A DNA stretch of 64,000 bases from JAJTCH01 sp040386195 (GCA_040386195.1 JAZKFV010000001.1:23011-87010); one strand, 5' to 3'. Numbered from the stretch's first letter, positions 7,797-16,307 are shown. Numbers and translations: made by a program. Notes: a model not told the origin generated them from the letters alone.

Positions 7797-8290
7797 TTAT
7801 GCTCTAATTTCTGCCTTTCTTTATTTAAAAACCACACCAAATTTTCTTTTACAAATTTACGCAAAAGGGAGGAGTATTTATATTGATTGGGAATTACCAG
7901 ATTTGCCAGCTTGTCTTGGTTTATCAAATATTCAACCAAACAATGAAAATCGCCATCACCACTAACAATTACCGCTTTGTCGTAATTCCCATATTCAATC
8001 ATTGCGTGCAGCACTAATTCAGCATCAACATTTCCTTTGATTTTGCCTTTAATTTCCAGAATTGGCTTGAATACCAAAACATATCCAGCATTTTGTAGGT
8101 AAGTGTATAAGGATTCATTGCCTGGCATATAGCCAATAAATAAAAAGGCTTTGCTCACTGAAAATCTATCTTTTAGGTAAATGCGAAATCTTTTAAAATC
8201 TATCTGCCAGCCCAATCCTTTTATTGCTAAATTAAGATTCTGGCTATCTATAAAGGCGTAGTTATTTGGCTTGGTGATTGGTTTTGTCAT
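7781..8290 (-). CDS. NYN domain protein (LabA-like PIN-fold nuclease)
   Basis: A 169-residue protein of the NYN/LabA family, PIN-like metal-dependent RNases. Conserved acidic positions are visible: FIDSQNLN at residues 13-20, GNVDAELVLHAM near 88, and AVIVSGDGDF near 108-118. It lies inside the right end of the tRNA-Ala element, where the integrase gene stands in the comparable Val island. Its role may be RNA processing or phage defence; the sequence does not decide. The ATG follows a weak leader. Confidence 0.85.
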   Translation of the reverse strand: MTKPITKPNNYAFIDSQNLNLAIKGLGWQIDFKRFRIYLKDRFSVSKAFLFIGYMPGNESLYTYLQNAGYVLVFKPILEIKGKIKGNVDAELVLHAMIEYGNYDKAVIVSGDGDFHCLVEYLINQDKLANLVIPNQYKYSSLLRKFVKENLVWFLNKERQKLEHKKREA

Positions 8291-8537
8291 TGTCGGTTTA
8301 AATTGGTGATAAATTTATCCGCCAATCATTGCCTGATGATTTGAAAAGTAAATTAATTAATAACTGAAATAGCTAGAAGCGGGCGTGATTTATATATTTT
8401 TTATGGGACATTAATGGGACAATTAGCCGCAAATTTTGGCAAAAAACCAGATTAACCAACAACAATCAAAAAGCCGTGAAGCCTTGATTTTATTGTTGTT
8501 ATTAATTTTGATTGATTGCAGTTTTTTGTTTTAATCG
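8291..8537. other. Gene-free right end of the tRNA-Ala element
   Basis: No open frame is credible here. The stretch contains two ATGGGACA boxes 11 bases apart (8403-8410 and 8414-8421) and an inverted repeat AACAACAAT...ATTGTTGTT (about 8457-8503) with a spaced loop. In the intact Val island the matching segment carries paired 11-base-spaced boxes a similar distance from att, next to the integrase start. Confidence 0.55.
8403..8421. promoter_or_regulatory. Putative integrase arm-type sites (ATGGGACA x2, 11-bp period)
   Basis: ATGGGACA occurs twice with an 11-base period, ending 117 bases before the second tRNA-Ala fragment. The Val island has ATGCTACC twice with the same period, ending 129 bases before its att repeat. 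Shared geometry suggests these are leftover binding sites of a lost integrase. Confidence 0.45.
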
Positions 8538-8585
8538 GCTTTGCAAGCAGGGTCCGGAGTTCGAGTCTCCGTATCTCCACCATTT
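8538..8585 (+). repeat. Putative attachment site, right copy (tRNA-Ala 3' half fragment)
   Basis: This segment repeats the anticodon-loop-to-CCA part of tRNA-Ala plus TTTCA, minus two G in the variable loop. It lacks the acceptor 5' strand, D-arm and a full anticodon stem, so it is not a functional tRNA gene. Confidence 0.8.
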
Positions 8586-9099
8586 CACATCAAGGTTTCG
8601 GGGCTTTTCACAAAATCATCAAAAATTTGGTGTCCGTTAGATGACAAAATAATTTGATCAATCTGATTTAATATAACAAACCACTCCATCTAATCATTCT
8701 AATTTGATCAAACAAAGTTTTGTTATTTCTTGAAATTTTGGTTTTTTAATTATTGTCCAGTTATTTGATGTGGCGAGTTATTTTAATTATATTGATGGTC
8801 TTAGGGAGAAGAACGGATAGATTTTTTAATATCTAATAAAGTTAAAGATATGGTTGCGGTTATTTTCCAGATCATTGCAACTACTTTCTGCGTTATTGCA
8901 ACTGTTTCTTGAGCTACTACAACTTTCTTCTAGGCTATAAACATCACTACCGATTGAATCAACATCACTTGAAAGCCTGTAAATACCAAAGGCTATATAG
9001 AATAACAATAAAACTTGCAGATATTTTAGAATAATATCTTGGTGGGTAATTATTTTTTTAGAAAGCTAATCATAGCTTGTTTTGTAAGAGTATATTTCA
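8586..9099. other. Gene-poor AT-rich stretch after the right att copy
   Basis: No gene is convincing. A 60-codon minus-strand frame at 8826-9008 (Ser/Asn-rich, no recognisable motif, no ribosome-binding site) is probably spurious. Two TTTGATCAA palindromes lie near 8653 and 8703. The sequence AGGGAGAAGAACGG near 8803 weakly resembles part of the inverted termini at 4645 and 7655. Confidence 0.5.
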
Positions 9100-9351
9100 T
9101 TATTTCTGTTTATTTTGTAATAATTTAACGCCTAACCCCTCATCATCGTTTATAAATTCAATTCCAGCGTCTTCAAGGGTTCTTTTTAACTCTTTTAATG
9201 TTCTACCAGTCAATTCTCTAGAGCCTCTTTCAAAATCCGCAATAGTAGATGGACTAATTTCTGATTTTTCACTTAGATCAATTTGTTTCCACGTCAAAAG
9301 ATCTCTAGCAGCTTTACACTGTTCTGGGGTAATAATAATTTTTATTGACAT
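9100..9351 (-). CDS. Xre-family HTH transcriptional regulator (copy 2)
   Basis: An 83-residue paralogue of the regulator at 4765-5004: ITPEQCKAARDLLTWKQIDLS opens the helix-turn-helix, the recognition region is SPSTIADFERGSREL, and the tail AGIEFINDDEGLGVKLL is nearly that of copy 1. The DNA-reading helices differ between copies, so they may recognise different operators. It is divergent from the second copy of the small protein gene. The candidate operator TACTA-7-TAGTA at 9353-9369 directly precedes the start codon. Confidence 0.85.
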   Translation of the reverse strand: MSIKIIITPEQCKAARDLLTWKQIDLSEKSEISPSTIADFERGSRELTGRTLKELKRTLEDAGIEFINDDEGLGVKLLQNKQK

Positions 9352-9434
9352 ATACTATATTATCTAGTAAATTAATGTTTATCTATGATATGAAATATTG
9401 TAGCCATTTGCGATAAAATTGCCACAGCTTTTCT

Positions 9435-9616
9435 ATTGCCCAACCCTAAACCCATATTATAAAACCTATGAAAGATCAAAATAACAACCAAGCTAACGAC
9501 AAAATTAATAATGAAATTTGGTATAATTTTTTTGTGCGTTCTGCCAATTCTTTAGTGTTTGATTTGCTGGATAATTTGAAACAGGTTCAAAAATTTTCTA
9601 CTGAGCAATTATATAT
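9435..9616 (+). repeat. 182-bp exact direct repeat, copy 2
   Basis: Identical to 5131-5312 over its whole length. It covers the leader and the first two thirds of the small gene and then diverges abruptly. Confidence 0.9.
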
Positions 9617-9695
9617 TTTGGTGTCTATTTGTGATAATATTGCCAATAAATCGAAGGCTTTTAAAGATGAGTTGGCGAAGAGGGTTGGTAAATGA
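9468..9695 (+). CDS. Small uncharacterised protein (copy 2)
   Basis: A 75-residue paralogue of the product of 5164-5391. The first 49 residues are identical and the tail differs at few places (VSICDNIANKSKAFKDELAK here). Synonymous changes in the tail show both copies have been kept under selection for the protein. No family is recognised. It ends 12 bases before the convergent S66-like gene. Confidence 0.7.
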   Translation: MKDQNNNQANDKINNEIWYNFFVRSANSLVFDLLDNLKQVQKFSTEQLYILVSICDNIANKSKAFKDELAKRVGK

Positions 9696-9707
9696 AAAAT
9701 CAGTTTT

Positions 9708-11111
9708 TTAGGGAATCTGAAACTGAGTAGTATTTTGCGATAATTGATTTGATGATTGTGCGGCAAGAGGTCTGGAAGCTTCAATATGTTCGATAGCAAA
9801 CGATCCATCCTTCATCACGCTGCCTTTGTTTCTTCCGCCGCCAACTGTGCTCATATTTAAAGAATGTCCAAATCTAAAATTTTGGATAACGGGAATATTA
9901 TATTTTTGAGCAACTGCTAGTATTTTTTCTTGCAAAATTTCGATTTGTTTATTTTCTGAATCTATGAGCTTTGTAATATCCTCTTTGTTTAAATCTTCAC
10001 CACTTCTAACCCTATCTAACAGCTCTGAATCAACTTTAGTATATGCATCATTAGAGCTTTTTTGACCTTTGGAAATTTCAAGCAATGTTGCTTTAATTTT
10101 GGATTGATTTTTTAATAATTTTTCAATGTTAAAAGCGCTTTTTTCGATCAATCCTGAATCTTGGTCATAGACAAGATAATGATATCCAGCTTCGCCATCG
10201 AGCCTAGTTGTAAATAAATTTATCTCGATACATTCCGGAAGCAGCTTGCCTTGTTGTTGTTTTTGAGCAAGAAATCTATCCAATAATTGATCAGCATTTT
10301 CGTTGCAAGATATGAGTGCGCCAGGTCTTTGAATAAAGCCTTCCAAGGCAATAGCATATTTTTCTGATGGTTCAAAAAAAGAGCTATCTAAGTGGCGTAA
10401 ATCATATTGCTCATCATTTTCATCAATTGTTAAAGAATGAAACGGGTTGCCACAATGCATTGGATAAAATTCAAATTCTTCTAAAGAATCTAATTTATTA
10501 TCTGGATTGAATAATATTGTTCTGGGCTCTAAAACAACCTTGCCAGTTCTTAGTAAGTCCACCAACTCTTGTGCGGCGATCTGGTATTTTTCTATTTCTA
10601 CTGGTGCAAATCTTGCTGGCGATTGTCTTAGAAGGCAATAAAGCGCAGTTGAGCAGATAAATTGGCAAATGCCGTTGCTTTGTAAAATGGTCGCAAATGT
10701 ATTATCGCTAAATCCAAACATCTTCACCGCCAAATTTTTCTGGTCAGGATTTTTTTCAAAATAATCAACAACGAATGGAACCTTATTTTGAAAGCTCCAG
10801 CCCCCCATTGTTGGCATCATATTCCAACCATTATTTATGCAATCGATAATTTGCTCAGCGCCAATTTTTGGATCAACAGCTTCTCTGACCATCTCATTTC
10901 CATCATTGTGCTGATTAACCAAACTTCCATCTGAATATCGCACATATTTAACACAAAAACCCGCCGCAACTAAAGCTGAAATTTTATTTTGAATATCAAC
11001 TTGACCAAGACCACTTGAAGTTGCAATTAAGGCTATGATTGGGTTTGACGAATCGCCAACAGTTTGCCATTGATATGAAGATGCAATTTTTGTTTGTTTT
11101 TCTTTTTTCAT
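9708..11111 (-). CDS. Divergent LD-carboxypeptidase-like (peptidase S66) protein
   Basis: A 467-residue protein counted from the ATG at 11109-11111; an in-frame TTG at 11168 would add 19 residues without better signals. The N-terminal part resembles S66 proteins: ALIATSSGLG, KISALVAAGFCVKYVRYSDG, DPKIGAEQIIDCINN, a glycine loop MPTMGGWSFQNK where S66 has its RGG loop, and FGFSDNTFATILQ where S66 has the GYSD motif. S66 enzymes cleave murein tetrapeptides or related peptides. It is longer than usual (about 300-350), and the Ser-Glu-His triad is not secure, so the assignment is tentative. The C-terminal region (about 330-467) is partly coiled coil and unassigned. Confidence 0.5.
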   Translation of the reverse strand: MKKEKQTKIASSYQWQTVGDSSNPIIALIATSSGLGQVDIQNKISALVAAGFCVKYVRYSDGSLVNQHNDGNEMVREAVDPKIGAEQIIDCINNGWNMMPTMGGWSFQNKVPFVVDYFEKNPDQKNLAVKMFGFSDNTFATILQSNGICQFICSTALYCLLRQSPARFAPVEIEKYQIAAQELVDLLRTGKVVLEPRTILFNPDNKLDSLEEFEFYPMHCGNPFHSLTIDENDEQYDLRHLDSSFFEPSEKYAIALEGFIQRPGALISCNENADQLLDRFLAQKQQQGKLLPECIEINLFTTRLDGEAGYHYLVYDQDSGLIEKSAFNIEKLLKNQSKIKATLLEISKGQKSSNDAYTKVDSELLDRVRSGEDLNKEDITKLIDSENKQIEILQEKILAVAQKYNIPVIQNFRFGHSLNMSTVGGGRNKGSVMKDGSFAIEHIEASRPLAAQSSNQLSQNTTQFQIP

Positions 11112-11252
11112 TTTGAGTGTAAATTTAGTTATGCAACAAAGCCTACTTTTATAATTTTCATAAGCCAAAAATTTTCAATCATTTCTTGACAAAATAGCTA
11201 TTTGTCATACATTTTCAATCTATATGTATTACAACTCAATTTAATTATCTAT

Positions 11253-11516
11253 ATGTCCGACGTATTAATTCAGGTTAGAGTTGATTCAACTCTAAAAAAA
11301 CATGCCGAAAATGTTCTTATGGCTATGGGTTTAAAAACTTCAGAAGCGATCAGGATATTTTTGCAGCAAACCATCAATGATCAAGCTTTTCCATTTCAGC
11401 CAAATGCTCACAAAACTCCAAACAAAACCACTCTTAAGGCTTTTAAGGAAGTAAAAAATGGTCAATCTGTTGATTCAACTTTAGTGAATTTTAAGAAGTC
11501 ATTAAAAACTAAATAA
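11253..11516 (+). CDS. RelB/DinJ-family antitoxin
   Basis: An 87-residue ribbon-helix-helix antitoxin: VLIQVRVDSTLKKHAENVLMAMGLKTSEAIRIFLQQTI is the RelB/DinJ DNA-binding domain and the tail is the toxin-binding part. I chose the ATG at 11253 because residues upstream of it are hydrophobic and unlike the family. Its toxin partner, 32 bases downstream, is truncated, leaving an apparent orphan antitoxin. Confidence 0.85.
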   Translation: MSDVLIQVRVDSTLKKHAENVLMAMGLKTSEAIRIFLQQTINDQAFPFQPNAHKTPNKTTLKAFKEVKNGQSVDSTLVNFKKSLKTK

Positions 11517-11548
11517 AAATTCTATTAATTTTTTTCATAACACCACAA

Positions 11549-11695
11549 ATGAAAATAATCAGACAATCCAATAGTTTTATCCGCGATTTGAAGAAAGTTA
11601 AAAAACGATCCAAGAATTTGGATAAACTTTATTTGATTGTAGAGAAGTTAGCCAAAGATCAACCGAAACTCACGCGGATTTATTCTGATCAATAA
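11549..11695 (+). pseudogene. YafQ/RelE-type toxin, N-terminal fragment
   Basis: A 48-codon frame reading MKIIRQSNSFIRDLKKVKKR, then NLDKLYLIVEKLAKDQP, like the first half of YafQ-family mRNA interferases (about 90 residues when complete). It stops before the catalytic C-terminal half with the His/Asp/Trp cluster. It follows the RelB/DinJ antitoxin at the usual place for the toxin. Loss of the active half implies an inactivated module. Confidence 0.7.
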
Positions 11696-11723
11696 CAAAA
11701 TTTATTAACATAAAAAAATTATT

Positions 11724-12947
11724 ATGAAAAAAATATCAGTGAAAAACCCAGTTGTAGAGCTGGACGGCGATGAAATGACTCGCGTTATTTGGAAGTTTAT
11801 TAAGGAGAAATTGATTCTGCCTTATTTGGATTTGGATATTAAATATTTTGATTTGGGCGTGCAAAGCCGTGATGCAACTTCTGATCAAATTACTATTGAT
11901 GCGGCGAATGCGATTAAGCAATTTGGGGTTGGGATTAAGTGTGCTACGATTACGCCGGATGAGGCGCGTCAGAAAGAATTTAATTTGAAGGAAATTTGGA
12001 AATCGCCAAATGGAACGATTCGAAATATTTTGGATGGCACGGTTTTTCGTGAGCCGATTGTTTGTTCTAATGTGCCGCGCATCGTTTCCAACTGGACTTC
12101 GCCAATTATTGTTGGGCGGCATGCGTTTGGAGATCAATATAAGGCGACGGATTTTGTTGTTCCTGGTGCTGGAAAATTAACCATCAAATTTGAAGGTGTG
12201 GATGGGAAAATTATTGAGCGCGAAGTCTTTGAATTTAAGAGTTCCGGCGTGGCGATGGCAATGTATAATGTTGATGAATCAATTCGTGGTTTTGCCCATT
12301 CTTGCTTCAACATTGCGCTACAAAAAGGCTGGCCGCTTTATTTATCGACTAAAAATACCATTTTGAAAAAATACGATAATCGCTTTAAAGAAATTTTTGC
12401 TGAGATTTATGAAGTTGAATTCAAAGATAAATTTGCTGAGAAAAAAATCGTTTATGAGCATCGTTTGATCGATGATATGGTTGCTTCTGCTCTGAAATGG
12501 AGCGGCAGTTTTGTTTGGGCTTGTAAAAATTATGATGGCGATGTGCAGTCGGATTCGGTGGCGCAAGGCTTTGGATCGCTGGGTTTAATGACCTCGGTTT
12601 TAATTACGCCTGATGGGCAAATTATGGAAGCTGAAGCGGCGCACGGAACGGTGACTCGCCATTTTAGAGATTATCAACAAGGCAAACCAACTTCCACCAA
12701 CCCAATCGCCTCAATATTTGCTTGGACTCGCGGTTTGGAATTTCGGGGTAAAAAAGATGGCAATTCTGAGTTGATTAATTTCTGCCACATTTTAGAAAAA
12801 GTTTGTTTGCAAACAGTTGAAAGCGGCAAAATGACTAAAGATTTAGCGGTTTGCATTCATGGAAATAAAGTTGAACACGGCAAACATTATCTTTACACCG
12901 AAGAATTTTTGGATGCGATTGATGAGAATTTGCGCAAGAAGTTTTAA
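11724..12947 (+). CDS. icd: NADP-dependent isocitrate dehydrogenase
   Basis: A 407-residue enzyme of the TCA cycle, oxidising isocitrate to 2-oxoglutarate and CO2 with NADP. It is the dimeric 'eukaryotic-type' subfamily: VVELDGDEMTRVIW at the start, ATITPDEAR, PNGTIRNILDGTVFREPI (substrate-binding region), and LMTSVLITPDGQIMEAEAAHGTVTRH plus NPIASIFAWTRGL near the C-terminus. Length is normal. It is monocistronic, with its ATG behind an A-rich leader. Confidence 0.95.
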   Translation: MKKISVKNPVVELDGDEMTRVIWKFIKEKLILPYLDLDIKYFDLGVQSRDATSDQITIDAANAIKQFGVGIKCATITPDEARQKEFNLKEIWKSPNGTIRNILDGTVFREPIVCSNVPRIVSNWTSPIIVGRHAFGDQYKATDFVVPGAGKLTIKFEGVDGKIIEREVFEFKSSGVAMAMYNVDESIRGFAHSCFNIALQKGWPLYLSTKNTILKKYDNRFKEIFAEIYEVEFKDKFAEKKIVYEHRLIDDMVASALKWSGSFVWACKNYDGDVQSDSVAQGFGSLGLMTSVLITPDGQIMEAEAAHGTVTRHFRDYQQGKPTSTNPIASIFAWTRGLEFRGKKDGNSELINFCHILEKVCLQTVESGKMTKDLAVCIHGNKVEHGKHYLYTEEFLDAIDENLRKKF

Positions 12948-13014
12948 TTTTTAGTTTAAAAAATAAGAAATAGTAAATTTGTTCACAATAATTCTACTAA
13001 CAAAATAATATTAT

Positions 13015-14430
13015 ATGTTTTCGGTTTCAGAATATTTAAGAAATAATCCACAATTAACCACGATTACGCTGAGTCAAATTGAATTGGCAGGCGTAAGAGT
13101 AATTGGGGAAGATTTAAAAAAACCAGACACAATATTAACAAGTATCGTTTTGCAAAACTGTAGAATTGGCAATGATGGAGCGCGAGAAATTTCAGATGCG
13201 TTAGCAACAAACTCAACGTTAAAAAATCTTAGTTTGGTGCAATGTGATATTTCTTCTAGCGGAGCAGAGGCAATTGCTGATGATTTAAATAAAAACTCAA
13301 CTTTAACTAGTCTTGATTTAAGTTTTAATGGCATTAATGATCAGGGTTTAATAGCAATTGCTAAGACTTTAAAAACACACAAAACATTAACCACCTTTCG
13401 TCTCAGATCTAATCACAACCCAGGTGGGTTACCAAGAGCAATTGTTTTTGCGTTAAAAACAAACACAGCGCTAACCACTATTGATCTAGGTGGAAATCGT
13501 ATTGATGATGATGTGGCGGTATTAATTGCTGAGGTTTTAAAAACCAACTCAACATTGACTGGTCTTGGTCTGTCTGGATGTGGAATTAGTGATAAAGGCG
13601 TAAGGGAAATTGTTGAAGCTTTAAAAACCAATAAAACATTGACCCGTCTTAGTTTATCTGAATGCAAAGTTAGTGCCGCAGCAACAATGGAAATTGCAAA
13701 GGTTTTAGAAGTTAATACAACATTAAAAACTCTTGATTTGAGCTCCAATGCTCAAATTGGAGCTGATGGAGTAAAAGCAATTTCAGAGGTTTTAAAAACT
13801 AATAAAACATTATTTGACCTTGATCTGTCCGGATGCGCTCTGCGTAGAGAAATTGTTGGTTTGGCTGAAGCCTTAAAAGAAAATACAACATTAGCCAGAC
13901 TTGGTTTGGCAAATAATGGAATGGATAAAAAAACATTAGATGGGTCGACAGATGACAAAGCTGCCAAAGCATTGGCCGAAATGCTGGAAACAAACTTAAC
14001 ATTGATTCATCTTGATGTGGGAGTTGTGAGTGATGAAGGGGCGCTGGCAATTGCCAAGGCTATTATAAAGTTAAAATCTTCAGCCCGTGCTTTGATTGAA
14101 ATAGATGCTGGAACAGAAAGACATTCCAGGCTTTTTGATCAGGCTATTGAAATCAATAAAATGCTTTCTGTGTATTTGGGTCACAATCAAAAAGACCATC
14201 CGCTCTCGGTACTTCCTTTAGATGTGATGAGGATGGTTCAAGAACTTGCGGTAGAACATCTTCCATTACAAGATTCAGACACTTTGATGAAGCGGGTGCT
14301 TGATGAGATTAGATTGAAAGTTAAAGATGAAAAAAAAGAGAAGCCAGATTCTCCTAAAGAAACAAGCGCTTCAACTTTGATGGGCGAGGAACAAAAAGAA
14401 GAGCGTTCTTCGACAGGACGCGATGAATAG
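13015..14430 (+). CDS. Leucine-rich repeat protein (ribonuclease-inhibitor type)
   Basis: A 471-residue protein with about ten tandem repeats of roughly 28 residues (residues about 20-350), with units like ALKTNSTLTGLGLSGCGISDKG. This is the RI/NLR type of LRR that forms a horseshoe for protein binding. There is no signal peptide. After the repeats comes LPLDVMRMVQEL, loosely like the start of an F-box, then a charged, disordered tail. Such LRR proteins in host-associated bacteria are often secreted effectors, but no secretion signal is recognisable here. The repeat assignment is secure; the effector and F-box readings are inference. Confidence 0.8.
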   Translation: MFSVSEYLRNNPQLTTITLSQIELAGVRVIGEDLKKPDTILTSIVLQNCRIGNDGAREISDALATNSTLKNLSLVQCDISSSGAEAIADDLNKNSTLTSLDLSFNGINDQGLIAIAKTLKTHKTLTTFRLRSNHNPGGLPRAIVFALKTNTALTTIDLGGNRIDDDVAVLIAEVLKTNSTLTGLGLSGCGISDKGVREIVEALKTNKTLTRLSLSECKVSAAATMEIAKVLEVNTTLKTLDLSSNAQIGADGVKAISEVLKTNKTLFDLDLSGCALRREIVGLAEALKENTTLARLGLANNGMDKKTLDGSTDDKAAKALAEMLETNLTLIHLDVGVVSDEGALAIAKAIIKLKSSARALIEIDAGTERHSRLFDQAIEINKMLSVYLGHNQKDHPLSVLPLDVMRMVQELAVEHLPLQDSDTLMKRVLDEIRLKVKDEKKEKPDSPKETSASTLMGEEQKEERSSTGRDE

Positions 14431-14532
14431 AATTAAAGCATTTTTTTGTTGAAGTTAATTTTTTTCACAAAATGGTCGTAATTTTTAATCTATAATTGAT
14501 AAAAATTTAAAAAATAAATTTTATCGCTAAAA

Positions 14533-15453
14533 ATGAGAATACTTCCATTTAGATTTGCACAGAGATTTCTTGCATCAAGAATTCAGACGGCTTCTCTTGA
14601 ATCAAGATCGGCAATTGGTTTGATTGAAAGAATGAAAGATCCTTTTGTATTACCGCATATTATCAATATCAAATTTTATCCCGAAATTCCAGAGCCAGAT
14701 CTTGCCGCTGTCGATAAAATTGAAAATTTATTTTATCAATTAAGACCCGTTGAGCAAGAATGGGGAGCAAAATTGATAGAAAGACAAACGATGAAACAAA
14801 TCGCTCCAGAGCTTGCAAAAAGCGTCTTGGAGCTAGAAGAACATCTAGCTTTTCAAAGCTCTTTTTGGTCGCTGATTTTAGCTTCGCGAAATCATTCAGG
14901 GCCAGCAGAGATTCATACGGATAACAAATTTGGAACTGTTAATAGCGAATTTGAAATTCAAAATCCGGTAACTCTTTTAGCTTATTTATTCAATAGATGG
15001 AAAGTGCCAACTGAATTTTCTGATTTTAGTAATATTAAATCCTGCAATCCAATTTTGCTGAATGACGATATTATCAACATATTACATCAGCCATTATTTG
15101 TGTTTAAAACCAGATCGGGAAGTTTTCTTGCACCACTTTTAATTACTAAAAATGATGTAACCATTATCGTTGATATTCCTCAAAATGAGGGAATTGCTGC
15201 ATCAAATCAAACATCGGAATTGGCGTTAGAAAATTTTCGTGAAGCAATTTATAACACTTTTGAAAAAGGGCATTTTGACAGTGTTTTGCTAGAACCAGGA
15301 ATGGGAGTTTTGTTCAAAGGCATTCCTCATCGCCGAGCGCCAATTATAGAAGATGAAAATAGCGTGCGTGATCCTTCAAAAAGGATTTTGGTTGCCAGTG
15401 TTAGCCAAGTTAGCACTGGTCATAAGGCGATTGCGTTAGATCGTGGTCGTTAA
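14533..15453 (+). CDS. Uncharacterised protein, possible Fe(II)/2-oxoglutarate oxygenase
   Basis: A 306-residue protein without an obvious family. It contains a spaced metal-ligand pattern compatible with the cupin-like oxygenase fold: EIHTDNKFG (His128-x-Asp130), and far downstream GVLFKGIPHRRAPI (His266), followed about 17 residues later by KRILVASVS (an Arg that could bind the oxoglutarate carboxylate). The first 25 residues are basic and amphipathic (FRFAQRFLASRIQ). The gene overlaps the last bases of the convergent ligase gene. The assignment is inference from motif order only. Confidence 0.4.
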   Translation: MRILPFRFAQRFLASRIQTASLESRSAIGLIERMKDPFVLPHIINIKFYPEIPEPDLAAVDKIENLFYQLRPVEQEWGAKLIERQTMKQIAPELAKSVLELEEHLAFQSSFWSLILASRNHSGPAEIHTDNKFGTVNSEFEIQNPVTLLAYLFNRWKVPTEFSDFSNIKSCNPILLNDDIINILHQPLFVFKTRSGSFLAPLLITKNDVTIIVDIPQNEGIAASNQTSELALENFREAIYNTFEKGHFDSVLLEPGMGVLFKGIPHRRAPIIEDENSVRDPSKRILVASVSQVSTGHKAIALDRGR

Positions 15454-16307
15454 TTTTGTTTTTGAATTATAAAATCATAATCCTCACGCATTCTCATAAA
15501 ACTAGCGAAGCGTGGTTTGCCGTCTTTAGTTTTTCCGTAATATTTGTAAGTAATAATCGCGCCAATTGGCGGCGGATTTTGGCGCATTTCATCGCTAAAG
15601 CCGCCGCCGATTTTAAATTTTATTCCTTGTTCATTTTCCACCAAAAGCGCGCCCATCATTTTTTGATATTTGCCTTTTCCTTCAATAATTTTAAGCACTT
15701 TGGCTTCAGCATCGGCAAAAGTTTTTAGCTTTAATAAATCATCATTGCGCGTGGCCTGATATAAAGCATCTTTGTGGTGCAAAACCAAACCTTCGCCGCC
15801 GTTTTTTACCACTTCATTCAAGCTTTTCATTAAAGCTTTTTGATCGGAAACTGGCGATTGCTCAATCACTTTCAAATAAGGCGAGTTTGCGCTTGTCACC
15901 AATTCTTGCAAGGCTTGCAGCCTTTGCTCAAAAGTGCCGCTGTGTTTGGGTAAATCAAAAAGCATAAAATGAATTTTGCGCCAATCATCATCATTATCAG
16001 AATCATTTCTAACAATTGCCGAAACTGCTTCAAACTTGCCGCGCCCAATCCACAACTTACCTTCAAAAACCTGATCGGGAAAATTTTTGGTGAACCATTT
16101 TGGTGGGTGATAAATATTTCCTTCCTTAGAAATCAAATTCTTGCCATCCCAATAACCACGCATTCCATCCAATTTTTCGCTAACCAAATATTTGGCTAAA
16201 TCAATATCTGAATGATAAATATTCGCCAATTGAATCGGCGGTGCATCAGCTTGGGCAAGGTTGGAGGCGAGAGCGATGAGCAAAAAGATGATCTTGAATT
16301 TTGACAT
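15450..16307 (-). CDS. ATP-dependent DNA ligase with signal peptide (LigE-type)
   Basis: A 285-residue minimal ATP-dependent DNA ligase. Motif I is SEKLDGMRG with Lys45 as the adenylated residue. Motif III/IIIa region is HFMLFDLP, motif IV GGEGLVLH, and motif V LLKLKTF. The C-terminal OB-fold follows (IKFKIGGGFSDEMR). Residues 1-20 are a clear signal peptide ending AQA-DA, so the enzyme is exported to the periplasm. This matches the LigE class, thought to act on DNA outside the cytoplasm, perhaps during uptake or in biofilm. It stands alone on the minus strand between convergent and divergent neighbours. Confidence 0.9.
   Translation of the reverse strand: MSKFKIIFLLIALASNLAQADAPPIQLANIYHSDIDLAKYLVSEKLDGMRGYWDGKNLISKEGNIYHPPKWFTKNFPDQVFEGKLWIGRGKFEAVSAIVRNDSDNDDDWRKIHFMLFDLPKHSGTFEQRLQALQELVTSANSPYLKVIEQSPVSDQKALMKSLNEVVKNGGEGLVLHHKDALYQATRNDDLLKLKTFADAEAKVLKIIEGKGKYQKMMGALLVENEQGIKFKIGGGFSDEMRQNPPPIGAIITYKYYGKTKDGKPRFASFMRMREDYDFIIQKQN

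Noticed and set aside
8538..8582. Second tRNA-Ala gene
   Set aside because: The 5' acceptor strand and D-arm are missing and the variable loop is two bases shorter; it is an attachment-site fragment.
8826..9008. A 60-codon minus-strand Ser/Asn-rich frame
   Set aside because: No ribosome-binding site, no family motif and low complexity in a gene-poor AT-rich stretch.
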